64,000 nucleotides of DNA from assembly GCF_037392515.1 (NCBI RefSeq), contig NC_090288.1, positions 14,985,969 to 15,049,968 of the forward strand. The letters are read 5' to 3'. This DNA comes from Haliotis asinina. Taxonomy: Eukaryota > Mollusca > Gastropoda > Lepetellida > Haliotidae. Made by a program: the position numbers and the translations under genes. Shown here in pieces: positions 33,101 to 44,460 of the stretch (position 1 is its first letter; each line of letters begins with the position of its first letter). A model generated the notes under the pieces. That model saw only the letters and a list, made by a program, of their open reading frames with translations, was not told the DNA's origin and searched no databases.

Positions 33101-36100
33101 AACCAAAAGACGGTCTTTAGTATTTAGGTGAGTTTTTCATGTCCAGCCTAAACGTGCAACTTATCTTATGAAAATTTAGTTCACTTGATTTTAGCCTTTA
33201 ACTGAATTTATAATGTAATTCAGGCGCTTTGGTTGGGAATGAAAACTTGTTATTAATATTATACACATAACAATATATGTAAACTCACGTAGGTACTGAT
33301 AGTGTAAATGCGTACACATTCTGATACATGTCAGATAATTTGAACATCTCATTGTTGACAGAAATGTTATGTGGCAATAAAACATGTCATAAATAAATTT
33401 TTATGGTTTCGAAACACCCTGTGACGTTGAATTCATGTCGTTTCACGTGTATTTAAGAGAAAAGATACAACGACAGTTTCTTATAGTTGTGGGTTACAGT
33501 CGTACACCGTTGTACTCCATGCCAGGCAGTCGTGCTAGATTACACTCTCGGACAAAAATATGCACCCGTGTCGGATTTCACTCAATGTTAATGCTCAAAC
33601 CTACGTAACTACATATGCTTTTTCTTCGCTACGAGTATCTAAAACAATCTTGCCCCCACTCTCTGCGATACTGAGACAGAGATACGTCATGGCGAACGTG
33701 GGATTCGAACCCACAATCATAGGTTTGTGACTCACCTAAGGGACCCGGGCTATATAGATAATGCATATCAAAATTAACATATACTATATTTGAGGATACA
33801 CTCTCACAATAAAATACCGAGTCTAGTACCTTTGTACTTTTGGTATCAAACTAGCAGCCTCACGTGGTACTCAAAGACCTTTCACGAATGATTTATAATT
33901 ATGCAACTAAGTGCTTCTCTGAAAGATTTTAAGTTATGAAGAGTGAGAGCAATTCAACGTTTTGCCCTTTTCTAATAACTGTTTAAGATAAGAGCTATTG
34001 TTGCTTCAGTTATTTTGGGTTTTTTATTTGAAGTTGAAATGTCACAACAATGTCTGTGTAAAATTCTCAAACGTCTCTGCTGTTGCAATATACAAAACAT
34101 ACAAACCAAAGTGGTTTACATGAAGACAGATGAAAAAACAAATAAAACAAAAACAAATACAAATAAAACTTTCTTAACAGAAAAAACTGAAATTGCCCTT
34201 ATCCACCCATTAGCATGTAGCATTTTATTTTAGAACGGATTCTATACAAATCAATTTAGATAATACAATTGGCAAGGGGAAATTAGGAGGATTCGCAATC
34301 TTAATTTCACTTTATTCGATTTACTGTTTTTGTTAAAATTGAAATTCATCGGTATGTTGTCACTGCTAACAGACTAAAATTGTGTGTTATTGTTTTTCAT
34401 ATACCAGTTCGCCTTGAAAACTGTGAATTTGTCAAGAGCCGACGCCAAAGAGAGGGCCAGTGCCGAGAAGGAGGCCAATCTGATGCGAGACCTGAACCAT
34501 GATCACGTGGTGCGGTACGTGGCCTCCACCATCAATGGGACCACCCTGTTCATCTTCACAGAGTACTGCGAGGGCGGGGATCTGTCACACTTCTTGGAAG
34601 ACTCCAGTGGGAAACTGCCTGAAGATTTGATCGTGTGTTGGTTGTATCAGACTGCTTCAGCATTAGCGGTGAGGGAATCAGTGTGGTTTTAGCTACACTT
34701 CTGCAATTACATTACACACATGAAATACCCGTGTGTGCAATGGAATCCAAGCTTTCGGCATGATCGACCGAAGGCCACACCCACCATTCTGGCCTATAGT
34801 ATCGAGAGTAATTTTCACGTTTATGTGATCTCTAATAATTCTTGTGTTCAAGGGAGAGGAATGGGTTGGGTTTTGTGAAAACGTACCAGCACGCCTGTAA
34901 CTGATCCGTCACATTCATGAGTTCTCCGAATGTACAAGTACTTATCGAGTCTCGAGAAACAATGAGACTGCACAATCATGACTCACCCTTATCTTGCAGT
35001 ACTTGCATGAGAGGACGATCTTACACAGAGACCTAAAACCCCAGAACATCTACCTGACTGGAGAAGGGGACATCAAACTAGGAGACCTCGGCATTGCAAG
35101 GTATGAATACTTGGGACACTCTTGATGTCTGGAAACGAAACATTTGGGATTACATGGCACGTATGTCCTGCATGTATGTCCTGCATGTTTTGGTAAGGGA
35201 AGTGGATTCAGCACTGTTTACAATGTAGAGAATATTTTCATTGTAGGGTACTGGATAAAGGTGTGGCACTGGCGTTAACAATGGCGGGAACCCCATTCTA
35301 CATGAGTCCCGAGATATTCCAGATGAAAGGATACGACCACAAGGTAGTGTAACTTTGTATACATCTTATGGAGGCCTTTGGTTTCGTGGGGTAGCCTCGA
35401 AGAAGGTGGGGTAGAAGGGACTTTCAACTGACCATACCTCTGTCCCAGGATCTTTAAGCAGAATATACCTCTGTCCCATGGATAGTTCAGGAGAAAATAC
35501 TTCTGTTGCATGGTATTTCAGAACAATATTCCTCTGTCCTGCGGGTCTTTCAGCAGAACATACCTCTGTCCCATGTGTCTTTCAGCAGAAAAGTCCTCTG
35601 TCCTACGGGTCTTTCAGCAGAATGTACCTCAGTTCAGGATATTTCATTTGAGCATCAGTTTGCTGCAGCAACGTTCATCAGAATGTTTGTCGGTCTCCGA
35701 TTTCGTCTCAGGTTAAAGCCCGAACATTAACATGTAAAGAAATATGCATATTAGACGACACGCTGCAGGTCCTGTTTAAAGTGTTCTGATGTTCCATTCT
35801 AACTGACCAGTGACTTATCTTCACACGTTTATTTCAGACTGACATCTGGAGTTTCGGGTGTGTGGTGTACGAGATAGCGGCGGGAGAGCATGCTTTCGAC
35901 GCCCCAAATATGTCATGTCTCATCTTTGCAATCGTCTCTGGTAAAGTAGGTAAACTATATTAACAGTAAACCAAAATGACCAACATTGTTAACCGTTTCC
36001 AGAACACCGGGAAGAATAGACGCCATCGTTCCTCTGTTATAGGTTCCCCTGATACACACATCTTACAGTGATGGGCTGCGTGAGCTGGTGAAGTCGATGA

Positions 36101-39100
36101 TGGACAGGGACCCGGATGAACGACCAAGTGCTGAACAGCTGCTAAACTGCAGTCCAGTCAAGGAGTTCGGGAATAACACACAAAGGGTCTGTAGACACAC
36201 GATTGTAGGCATTACTATGCAACTGTAGGTGAAGTAGGCAGATTCAAAGTTTTTTACGTTTTAAGTTTTTACCGGAGTATCTGTAATGTTGTTATATTTG
36301 TATATTAATACTCCCCACCCCATCTCTTGGCCGTTTAATTACAATATATTGTTATCTTTCTCCAACGTTGCATTGTGTACTCATGCATTACCTATATATG
36401 TATATATTCGCTCTATGCACAGACTCGGCATTCACCTGAGGAAGGAGCAAGAATTAGCCCTGACTAGAATGTCATGTATGTTATGTATGAAACTTGCTAT
36501 GCATTCGCGAAGTGTTTGGGGTGCCCCACTAGCTGTGCAGAGTTGCCATAAACCTATGCTCAAGGGTTCTAATCACAGTTTCTCCCTTAGCAATCGTTTG
36601 GCTTTGTCAGCGCGAGAAAAAAAACGTTTAAGTCCTGGACCTCCCCTCTTGACGCGCGAACACTTTATCCTCGGTGCTACCCTACTGCTCACTCTCCTAT
36701 TTTCAGCCCATGACAATTATAAAGAAATTCAAGTTCAGGACCAAGTGGGGAACACATGACTCAAGCGTAGACATCTCCAGAATGTTCACGTCGGAGGAGC
36801 TAAACCCTCCCCCATGCTTTGGAGAACATGATATACGCATCCCTAAAGACTCTCTCCTGCTGCACAGAAAGAGGCTGGGGCGACCTTCACCTTTGGGTCT
36901 CAGCGAAAAAGTCAAAACTAACACAAACCTTTCCGTGATCAGGTTTAAGGAGGAGGCGATTGAGCTGAAGCTGGAGGAGGATCCAAGCCATACAGCCGTC
37001 ATGCATTCCGTGATGCGGGGGCTGATGGGCGTGATGGTTGATTCTCAGGATGTGAGTGATCAGACTTTATATTTTTTAATGATTGGATATTTATATAACG
37101 CACATATCCACTGAACTAGTACATGCTGAAGGTGCTGGTATTTTCCCCTCGATCAATGGATGTCAGTCTCAATCTCGTTATCAATCCCAATCAAGCATTA
37201 TCTAATCTAATCTAATTTAAACCTTTTTGTATAGCCCTGAAAGGTTCCAGGTTTACTGTTCTCCGGCGCGGTGACATATCCACAGTATGTACACAGTATA
37301 TACACAATGCCTCTTGTGTTATAGGCAGTTTTGAAGCGATGATCATACAATTCTTGCTGCCACAAAGCGGGTCGAGTTAATGCGGTTTCCTCGTGTTTAT
37401 AGTAGAGACGATTATTAATGTAGACTGGCCTAACTCAAAACTGGTGGTCAGGACCCCGATCCACACAGAGTTCGTAAGGTCACGACGCTTCGTAACTCTG
37501 CTTTTTCATAGGTTTACGAATGGCATAGTACAACAAACGGTCTGTGGAATGCTTGGGGCGCTCAAGAAAACATGAACACATTTGGGGAGTAAAGTACGAG
37601 GGCTGGTCAAAAAGTTCTAAGTCTACATGACTTCTAAACTGGTGACACCAACTAATCTTAGGGGTGTTGTTGGACAGTGTTCCTCATTAGCATTTCCACT
37701 CATTTCACTCAAATAGATCACCTAGTTCGCAAGCAACAGATCCTTGAAGCATACTAGGATATACCTATCTGCTTCAACGTGAGAGATGGAACAACGTGCT
37801 GTTATAAGGTTTTGACACTGGAAGGCATTCAGTCATCAGAAGTTCTTGCACCTATGTTGAAAGTGTATGGGGATGATTGTCCTTCATACTCCATAGAGAT
37901 GTGCTGTTTTATTCAAGTCTGGCTTTACAAGTCTGGATGATGACCCACGGTGTGGACGGCTGTCTACAGCCATTAATGAAGAAACAGTAGAAGCTATGGA
38001 GAAATGTGTTCATGCAGACAGACGTATGACTATTGCTGAAGTTGAACGAGATACGGGTCTAAGCCATGGATCCATTCAATCTATTATCCATGATCATTTG
38101 GGCATGACCAAAGTATCTGCGCGATGGGTCCCAAAGATTATTCAATGATGATTTGAAGAAAAAGAGGAGTGATATTTCAAAGAAAAATTTTCAATTGATG
38201 GAGCATGATTTTCAAATTTTTAAAAGTATATTAGTAACTGGGGATGAAACATGGATTTATCACTACGATCCGGAGTCAAGACGTCAATCCATGGAGTGGC
38301 ACCACGACACTTTTCCTCCACCCAAGAAGTTCAAGTCTTCAAGGTCAGTTACGAAAGTTATGGCCACAGTGTTCTGGGATGCAAGGGGGATCATCCATGT
38401 TGACTACTCGGAGAGTCAAAAGATTATCACTACTGCCTACTACGCTGATCTACTCCACAGACTGAGAGCATCTATCAAAGAAAAGCGCCGTGGTTTGTTG
38501 AGGGCTAGAGTTCTGGGCCCCGTTTCACAAAGCTCTCGTAAGCCTAAGATCTCGTAACTTTTCTCGTAGCATCCGTAGCTCCTGTGTTACAGTATATGAG
38601 GCACAATGACTCGCCTCACAACTCTCGATGGACAAAGTCTGCAGTACATCAATGTGGCTTCTAAGAACTTCCTCATCCTCCATATTCACCTTACCTGGCC
38701 CCAAGCGACTTTCACCTGTTTCCAGAATTGAAGGAACATCTCCATGGAAAACGCTATGCCGGTAATGACGAGCTCACATCTGCTGTACACGAGGTATTTG
38801 ACAGGACTTCCAGAAGAGTTCTATGCACATGGAATTGAGCAACTGAAACACCGATATTAGAAGTGCATTGCAATCAAGGGTGAATATGTGGAAAAATAAA
38901 ATATTAAAATCTGACCAAATCGTTTGTTGTCTGTGATAGGCTACGCTAGAGCGTTTTGACCAGCCCTCGTACTAAAGGCAAATTACGCATTAGGTATTGT
39001 GTCAGAGGTGCGGTTCAACAGTTAAATGTACATGAGAAAATGTTGATATAATTGTTTGCAACGGAAAGTTAGATTTTAGTGATTTAAGTGCTTCGATGAA

Positions 39101-42100
39101 CTCATGGTGCCCCATTCCTGTTTGTTTCTCCAGTATCACTTTCCATAGCGTTGTCAGTGTTTAAAGTGTGACAGTTACGATCACATTAGCAACGCGATCG
39201 CTTCATGGAACAGGCACCTGTTCTACATTGCTTGTCTATTTTAAAATATGTCAGTTATGATCATACTAATGATACGATCGCTGTTCTCCATGGTGTGTCT
39301 GTGTTAAGATATGGCAGTTACGATCACCTCATCAATACGATCGCTTTGTGGAATGGACCCCTGCACTCAACTGCTGGTCGAAAGAAGAACCATATTTTGA
39401 TCGAGTGGTCAGGCACGGTGACTTGCTGATTGCGCGTCATCGGGATTCAATACCGCGGATTGGTGTCTAAGGAGTTTTTTTGTACGTTTATGTAGCTGGA
39501 GTATTTCTAACTACAGTGTTAAACAGCATTAATTCGTTTGATTATTAGAATCTAGTGACTGCCGTGTAGGCTATTATCCTTAGTTACTGTTACTATATTT
39601 CAGCGCACGCTCACAGCTTCAGCCATCTTGCCGTCTGTGGATATTACTCTTACAGGAAGCCAGGGGTTATCTGCTGAAACAGGTTTGCAGCGTAGCACAT
39701 TTACATGCCTATCAAATAAACGCATGAGACGCGGCGGATGGAAATCTCGTCTACTTGCGTTTCCAGAGTAAAAAAAATGATTAACGTTCTGTCGTCTGGA
39801 ATTTTGAAAAATACAAATGATACTGGTGAAAAAGTGACCCATTTGTACAGAAATTAAATTTCGTTGGCCTAAAATAATTTTTTTCCTAGTTTATAAGACA
39901 AAATTGTATATTACGAAGATTTGGTATCGAAAAGAAATATACATGTTTCACACATATTATAGCCTGTGGAACCACCGATACCTCGTATTTTAAGTTCATG
40001 ATATTCGTACCGGGAAGGCAACCGTGAAGATCCGGGTTAGAACGAATCTTCAGTAGTAGCCCATGTTTGTTGTAAGAGGCGACTAACGTGATCGGGTAGT
40101 CAGGCTTGTTGACAGGTCATCAGTTCTCGTTTGCGTAGATGGATGATCATGCTGTTGATCACTGTCTGGTCGTTGATTTACAGACCGCCGCCATGTAGTT
40201 GAAATACTGCTGAGTGCGGCGTTAAACTAAACTCACTCACTCATATCTGGAACTTTGTCGCATCAAGGGTTATAATATGGCCTCCTGCTGTCTTTCATTC
40301 ATCATTTGTCAGCGGATGCTACTTTTCAATTCTCATTTTCCCTGTATCAGACATTATGCACCCGTTCACTATTGATAAATATGATATGTGATATTTTCAT
40401 TTTTATTACTTGTAAGTGATACAGAACTATCATTCAAAATAACTGCAGAAACAAGAAATCATATGTGATGGAGAATTCATCCTATATTGTTTTCAATTTC
40501 AGCAACAGATGCCGAAGTTATCTTGAACCAGATACAAGTTTTACAGACGTGAGTTTTACCATTTCGGTACTGTATCTAAACATGTCACTGTTGAGAACCC
40601 ACTTAATTTGCGATTCTTTAGAGATTATCCGTCGTCCATGAAAATGCATGTCACAAACGCCATTTGAACAGTAAATGGACGTGCAAGTTGTATCCATGTA
40701 GCGCGTGGACACAATGGAAGCAGTACGTTCTGGCACCTGTCTCGTAATACCGTTTCCTTTGGAAGAACATACTTGTTGATTTCAAATAAATTAATTGGCA
40801 ACCAGACAGGATATAATGGTGACTAGGTTTGTAGTTATGATTTGTTGTGTGCGTGCGTGCGTGCGTGCGTGCATGCGTGCGTGTAGGTTCGTGTTGTTGG
40901 ATCTGCTAGGGTAGGTAAGTTGTAAATATCTGGGATAAACACTTGGCCGATCCTATTCAGATATCCTCTTCTACTTAGTTACATTTTGTTGTGTGCGTAC
41001 GTGCGTGCAGTTTCGTGTTGCTAGGTGGGGGTAGTGTTGGTAAGTTAGCTGGGGTTCGGCACTATACTGAGATAGCCTTCTCTAGCTACTGCTCCATACT
41101 CTGCTTAAACACCAAACATCGCGACGGGTATGGTAGCGTGTGCTTGTCATGCCGAAGACGGGTCTCGAAACCATACTCCTATATGCATAAAAACTGTGAA
41201 GCCAATTTCTAGTGTCGAGCGCCGTGATATTGCTAAAATATTACTAAAAGCGGCGTAAAACATACTCACTCACTCACTCACTGAAAATCAGAGAAATGTT
41301 ATGATCCGTTGCTGATAGTGAATATGATCTCTAATGCCTTGTATTTGAACAGAGACTGTGCCAAAGGATTGGGGGAGGACAAATTCAGGCGGGCATACTC
41401 CATCCTGGATTTCGTTCAAGATGCATCGAAACTAAAGGTAGAGATAACAACAACAAACCACACTATAAATTGTGTCCAAAAACTGTAATTCCTTTACTAA
41501 GCAGCTCAATCTTTTCATTGACTACAATGCTAACACTACAAATGAAAATCAAGACTACACAAGTATGTATAGAAATAGTATTTGCTTAACCAGAAGTCTA
41601 TACGGATCCTTGTTACGATCAAATAGTGATCTGAATTTTCCCTCACACTACCCTACGTTCAAAACAACATAGTGTCAAAACAACATAATGTCTGAACAAC
41701 ATAGTGACAAAACGGAATATTAGCATAAACATAATTATATTTTTCGAATTTAGTTGATTGTCATTTAACGCCGCACTCAGCAGTACTCCAGCTATTTGGC
41801 GATCATATGGAAAAAAACAAGGGAGTGTGAACCAGACAGTCCAGTGACAAACAACATGAGCATCGACCTATTTTGAGCATGGAGACATCTGTCAACCATA
41901 TCAGGGAGCCTGATCCCTTCAAACGCCTCCTACGTTGTTGAAGACCAATTCTGACCCGGATCTTTACTTCAGAATTGAGAATAATAATATGATAATGAGT
42001 AGCGTTATATCCACTAAAGAATGTCCTGTTCATTCTGTAAATATAAATTTATATTTTCGCGTTCAAATGTAACAGGGTGAAATATAAAATGATATAAAAT

Positions 42101-42356
42101 GATTACGACAGTTTGTTGCAATGTGGACAGACTTTCCCCTTGATTTATAATCTTTAAACATGACATACTCAATCCGTAATATAGCACAATTATGCAAAGC
42201 TTGTTTCACATCACTGATTCTTTCTCTCTGTACTTGCAGGTCCGCCTCGTTGACCTGATCGGAGAGGATATGTTCCGGAAATATAGCGAAAAGATAATGT
42301 GTTTGCGTATGTTCGAAAACGGATTACAAAACGTCGGATCAAAGAAAGGACAATAA
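30177..42356 (+). CDS. NEK-family serine/threonine kinase, copy 1 (490 aa)
   Basis: Eleven coding exons: 30177-30266, 34408-34668, 35000-35100, 35247-35343, 35838-35945, 36043-36186, 36707-37051, 39604-39682, 40503-40548, 41353-41437 and 42240-42356. All are GT-AG with consistent phases. Kinase domain at residues 5-265: glycine loop GTGAFG, catalytic Lys34 in [12 protein letters not shown] with Asp128, metal-binding DLG at 146-148 (as in NEK6/7, where most kinases have DFG), and [21 protein letters not shown] and [13 protein letters not shown] are NEK-like. The tail has a conserved block RTKWGT..SVDI.RMF and a C-terminal domain [27 protein letters not shown], which reminds me of the NEK11 C-terminus. 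All catalytic residues are present, so it should be active; roles in cell cycle or cilia are family inference. Introns hold a mariner and SINEs. Tandem paralogue at 44461-57063. Confidence 0.92.
31037..31100 (+). repeat. SINE-A body/tail fragment
   Basis: TTTCTGCTGTCCCCTGCCGTG followed by ATATTGCTGGATT and CTCTCACTC. No head. Confidence 0.6.
31712..31984 (-). repeat. SINE-B, well-preserved full-length copy
   Basis: Reverse family B from GAGTGAGTGAGTGAGGTTAG to CCGGGACCTTCACGGGTCC, about 270 bases. It serves as the family B reference. It has no clear tRNA B box, so the origin of its head is uncertain. Its tail-side flank is shared with the copy at 9760. Confidence 0.92.
32000..32230. repeat. 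Possible dispersed repeat in kinase 1 intron 1
   Basis: GCGTCCGTGTGCCCGTAAAATTAATTG-like text followed by ACTTACAAACTTCAAATTTGCC resembles, from memory, a dispersed mollusc repeat. Only one copy is in this window, so it cannot be confirmed here. Overlapping open frames to 32433 are not supported as genes. Confidence 0.25.
33688..33752 (-). repeat. tRNA-like sequence (SINE head or tRNA pseudogene)
   Basis: On the minus strand GTGGGTTCGAATCCCAC forms a perfect T arm and carries a canonical B box. The 5' half is not a good tRNA and no clear anticodon arm can be drawn, so this is probably the head of a third tRNA-derived repeat family. A similar B box sits at about 43913-43930. Confidence 0.5.
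35430..35645. repeat. Minisatellite in kinase 1 intron 4, about 34-bp unit
   Basis: Six or so units of the form ATACCTCTGTCCCATG, GGTCTTTCAGCAGAA, starting near 35437. The three units at 35525-35625 are the most alike. It lies entirely in the intron 35344-35837. Confidence 0.8.
36520..36695. repeat. Composite repeat: third SINE-like piece plus SINE-A head
   Basis: GCTGTGCAGAGTTGC at 36534 matches the piece at 6370. CTTGACGCGCGAACACTTTA to CTACCCTACTGCTC at 36650-36692 is a diverged reverse family A head. It lies in kinase 1 intron 6, ending about 10 bases before the exon 7 acceptor. Confidence 0.45.
37597..38969 (+). mobile_element. Mariner-family DNA transposon, 1.37 kb, broken
   Basis: Terminal inverted repeats CGAGGGCTGGTCAAAA at both ends are flanked by TA on each side (37595-37596, 38970-38971). 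A decayed transposase begins MEQRAVIR at 37786. Recognizable blocks follow: helix-turn-helix [25 protein letters not shown], catalytic [34 protein letters not shown], and HPPYSP with [15 protein letters not shown]. This is the mariner D,D34D pattern. There are multiple stops and frameshifts, for example an early stop soon after MEQRAVIR and one after WVPKIIQ. A foreign stretch of about 70 bases sits at 38516-38600. It lies in intron 7 of kinase copy 1 and is absent from copy 2. Confidence 0.92.
39150..39362. repeat. Tandem repeat, 60-80-bp unit, three copies
   Basis: Units begin near 39152, 39233 and 39296. Each has TGTC.GT.TTAA.ATATG, CAGTTACGATCA and ACGATCGCT. The ATTAGCAACGCGATCGC variant is in the first unit. 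It lies in kinase 1 intron 7. Confidence 0.75.
40018..40243 (+). repeat. SINE-B copy, full length
   Basis: CCGTGAAGATCCGGGTTAGAAC to GCTGAGTGCGGCGTTAAAC with ACTCACTCACTC. A few short deletions. In kinase 1 intron 8. Confidence 0.92.
40849..40884. repeat. (CGTG)n microsatellite
   Basis: Eight or nine GCGT/GTGC tetranucleotides with one ATGC variant. A second short piece lies at about 40995-41010. Confidence 0.85.
41131..41281 (+). repeat. SINE-A copy, head partly lost
   Basis: CTTGTCATGCCGAAGACGGG, GTGAAGCCAATTTCTAGTG, GCCGTGATATTGC and ACTCACTCACTCACTG. In kinase 1 intron 10. Confidence 0.85.
41757..41968 (-). repeat. SINE-B copy, diverged
   Basis: Reverse family B: TTTAACGCCGCACTCAGCAG, CCAGACAGTCCAGTGAC, ACATGAGCATCGACC and GACCCGGATCTTTACTTC. 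In kinase 1 intron 10. Confidence 0.82.
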
Positions 42357-42400
42357 TTCCACAGAAATGATTCAGAACTTGTTACAACATGCATCTGCGG

Positions 42401-42406
42401 AATAAA
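42401..42406 (+). terminator. Poly(A) signal of kinase gene 1
   Basis: AATAAA 45 bases after the TAA at 42354-42356, giving a very short 3' UTR. Confidence 0.6.
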
Positions 42407-43348
42407 CATATTAGCATAGCAAGTAACGCGGATCCTGCATGGACAGTACACTGTGGTGAATCCTAGCGTACGGGTTTGCTGCTGACTACTCGAGGGTGAT
42501 AATCTGGGCCATTCAAACCCAATTCCTAGTTTCAGACATTAATGGTATAATACATGAACTATGTAACACATAAAATTATGGAAGGTAATTTTACAAACTT
42601 CCTTCCACGTTACCAATTGTTAACCAATGAATGCACTGTAAGTCGGGGTTTTGAATCAATATAATACGAATAACAGTAGGTCACAGATTCATCTTATCTA
42701 CGGTTCATTCAAGTGCGTGGCATTTTCACTCATGTAACTGTGTCTAGATCAATTGTAACATTCCCTGTGAATGACGGCCCAAACAGCTTGAAAGGATGGA
42801 ATTTGTTGTTACTGTGCCTAACAATCAGCATCACGCAACTTTACCGAGCCCAACTGTGGCGGAAATCGAGATATGTAAAAAAAAAAACAAAAACAAAAAA
42901 AACACTGAATGACGGAAGCTTAAAACAATGGATGTACTGGTCTTTGTGTATCTGTAGCGATACTAAGAGCTCGTTTTATTGAGGGATGCTTTGAGCTGGC
43001 GATAAGATAGTTCAACGTATTGTCAAGTCTAAATGTAACGCTCAGTTTGGAAAACAGATTTTAGTACTAGTATATAGTGAATTTATTCAGATGGGAGAAG
43101 TTATCTACAAAAGAAGTAGTTACCAAACCACTGAAGTGCATCGAAATGTTATTGAATGACTGTGGGTTAAACGGTTATTGTACAGGTTAGGGTAATGTCT
43201 TTTATTATTATCTTTCTGTTTGTCATTCCGTCCCAAGGAGTACATACTGTACATGATATTAACTTTACAAAAACAAAATAATAAAGTACTTACATTTAAT
43301 TGATTTCTCCGTACTGTTTTCTTCTTGTCAGTAGGTGATGACAATATA

Positions 43349-43436
43349 CCCGTGAAGATCCTGATTCAAAATGATTTTCATCGACCCATACTTGTCGTTA
43401 GAGGCGTCTACCAGGATCGGGTGGTCAGGCAGTTCA
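43349..43436 (+). repeat. SINE-B head fragment
   Basis: ACCCGTGAAGATCCTGATTC, CGACCCATACTTGTCG and GATCGGGTGGTCAGGC; the sequence stops there. Confidence 0.8.
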
Positions 43437-43511
43437 TTTTCAACTGTTTTTACGAGAGTTTCAATGGTCATGATAAGCTTTCATCTTTGTAAAAATTCAT
43501 TGTACACTACT

Positions 43512-43670
43512 CGTGAGTGAGTATTGTTTTACGTCGCTTGTTACAATATTCCAGCAATATTGCGGCGGTGGGACCCCGAAATGAACTTCACATATTGCAC
43601 CCATGTGGGAATCGAACACGGGTCTTCGGCGTCACGAGCGAACGCTTTAACCACTCGGCTAGCCCACAGC
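43512..43670 (-). repeat. SINE-A copy, full length
   Basis: Reverse family A from GTGAGTGAGTATTG to GCTTTAACCACTCGGCTAGC, with GGGAATCGAACACGGGTC. Confidence 0.9.
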
Positions 43671-43819
43671 ACTCAAACGAGTTGAATGCGTTCACTTCGG
43701 TACATAACTACAATAATACCAAACTGGAATTTAAACTCCACAGTCTTATCACCTGACCTTTGTTATCGAACGGCGGATTTGCTTTGAATAGCAGTTCAGG
43801 TATGTCTGAGGGTGTCAGA

Positions 43820-43985
43820 TTCGCACGGGAAGAGGCCCGATCGGTGACGAATCTCTGACACATGTCTGGACACCAACCAGCAAGAATATGGAGTATGATA
43901 CTATGTGCGAAAACTGGGATTCGAACTCATCCTCGTTAGGAAAAGCTGAAACGCCATAGGAGCGCAACTAGGCACAACGATCAAC
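43820..43985 (-). repeat. tRNA-like repeat, third family
   Basis: On the minus strand GTGCCTAGTTGCGCTCCTAT and GATGAGTTCGAATCCCAG give an approximate A box and a perfect B box. It continues through GTCCAGACATGTGTCAG. It resembles the tRNA-like piece at 33688-33752. It is probably a SINE but has no ACTC tail. Confidence 0.45.
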
Positions 43986-44373
43986 AGCGTTTGAGAAGAA
44001 CGGGTTTACTAGTTCCCGGTCTTTATAGTAATAAGTTATTGATGTTGTAATGAGACTTGCCAATGATGAAGGAGGATGAAAAGTCATCTGAAGCCTCATA
44101 CATATAATTATTAATATATTTACGTCTACATCCTTGACATATAGCTACAAAATGTGGCAAAAGTTACACACAACCTGTTATGTGCATAAAATAGCGATTG
44201 GCTCTACGACACGCAAGCCAAAGAACATGCAGTTTCAATATGAACCTATAAGTGTTAACATCGTGGGAGTTTTGGTATTTACTGCACCGCAATCCAACAG
44301 ATCAGTCAGTTTCACTATCAGCTAAATGTGTGCCACCATGTGACATCAGTGTCAAGTCAATAATTCAACTCCA

Positions 44374-44384
44374 ACCCGGAAGTC
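44374..44384 (+). promoter_or_regulatory. ETS-type promoter site of kinase gene 2
   Basis: ACCCGGAAGTC, 77 bases before the ATG at 44461. It matches the site of kinase gene 1 in sequence and spacing although the surrounding promoter bases differ, so it is likely maintained by selection. Confidence 0.6.
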
Positions 44385-44460
44385 ACAAAACGAAAGTAGC
44401 AACAACCGAGAGGAGCTTGGGGTTTCCCGTTCAGTAATATCGCTGCGACGCAAAACTGTC

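Larger units (their letters stand above)
42410..44370. other. Spacer between the kinase copies
   Basis: Holds a SINE-B head fragment (43349-43436), a SINE-A copy (43512-43670) and a tRNA-like repeat near 43820-43985. The rest is AT-rich with no gene seen. Only about 2 kb separates the end of one kinase gene from the start of the other. Confidence 0.6.

Noticed and set aside
33688-33752. Functional tRNA gene
   Set aside because: The T arm is perfect but acceptor and anticodon stems cannot be formed; better explained as a tRNA-derived repeat.
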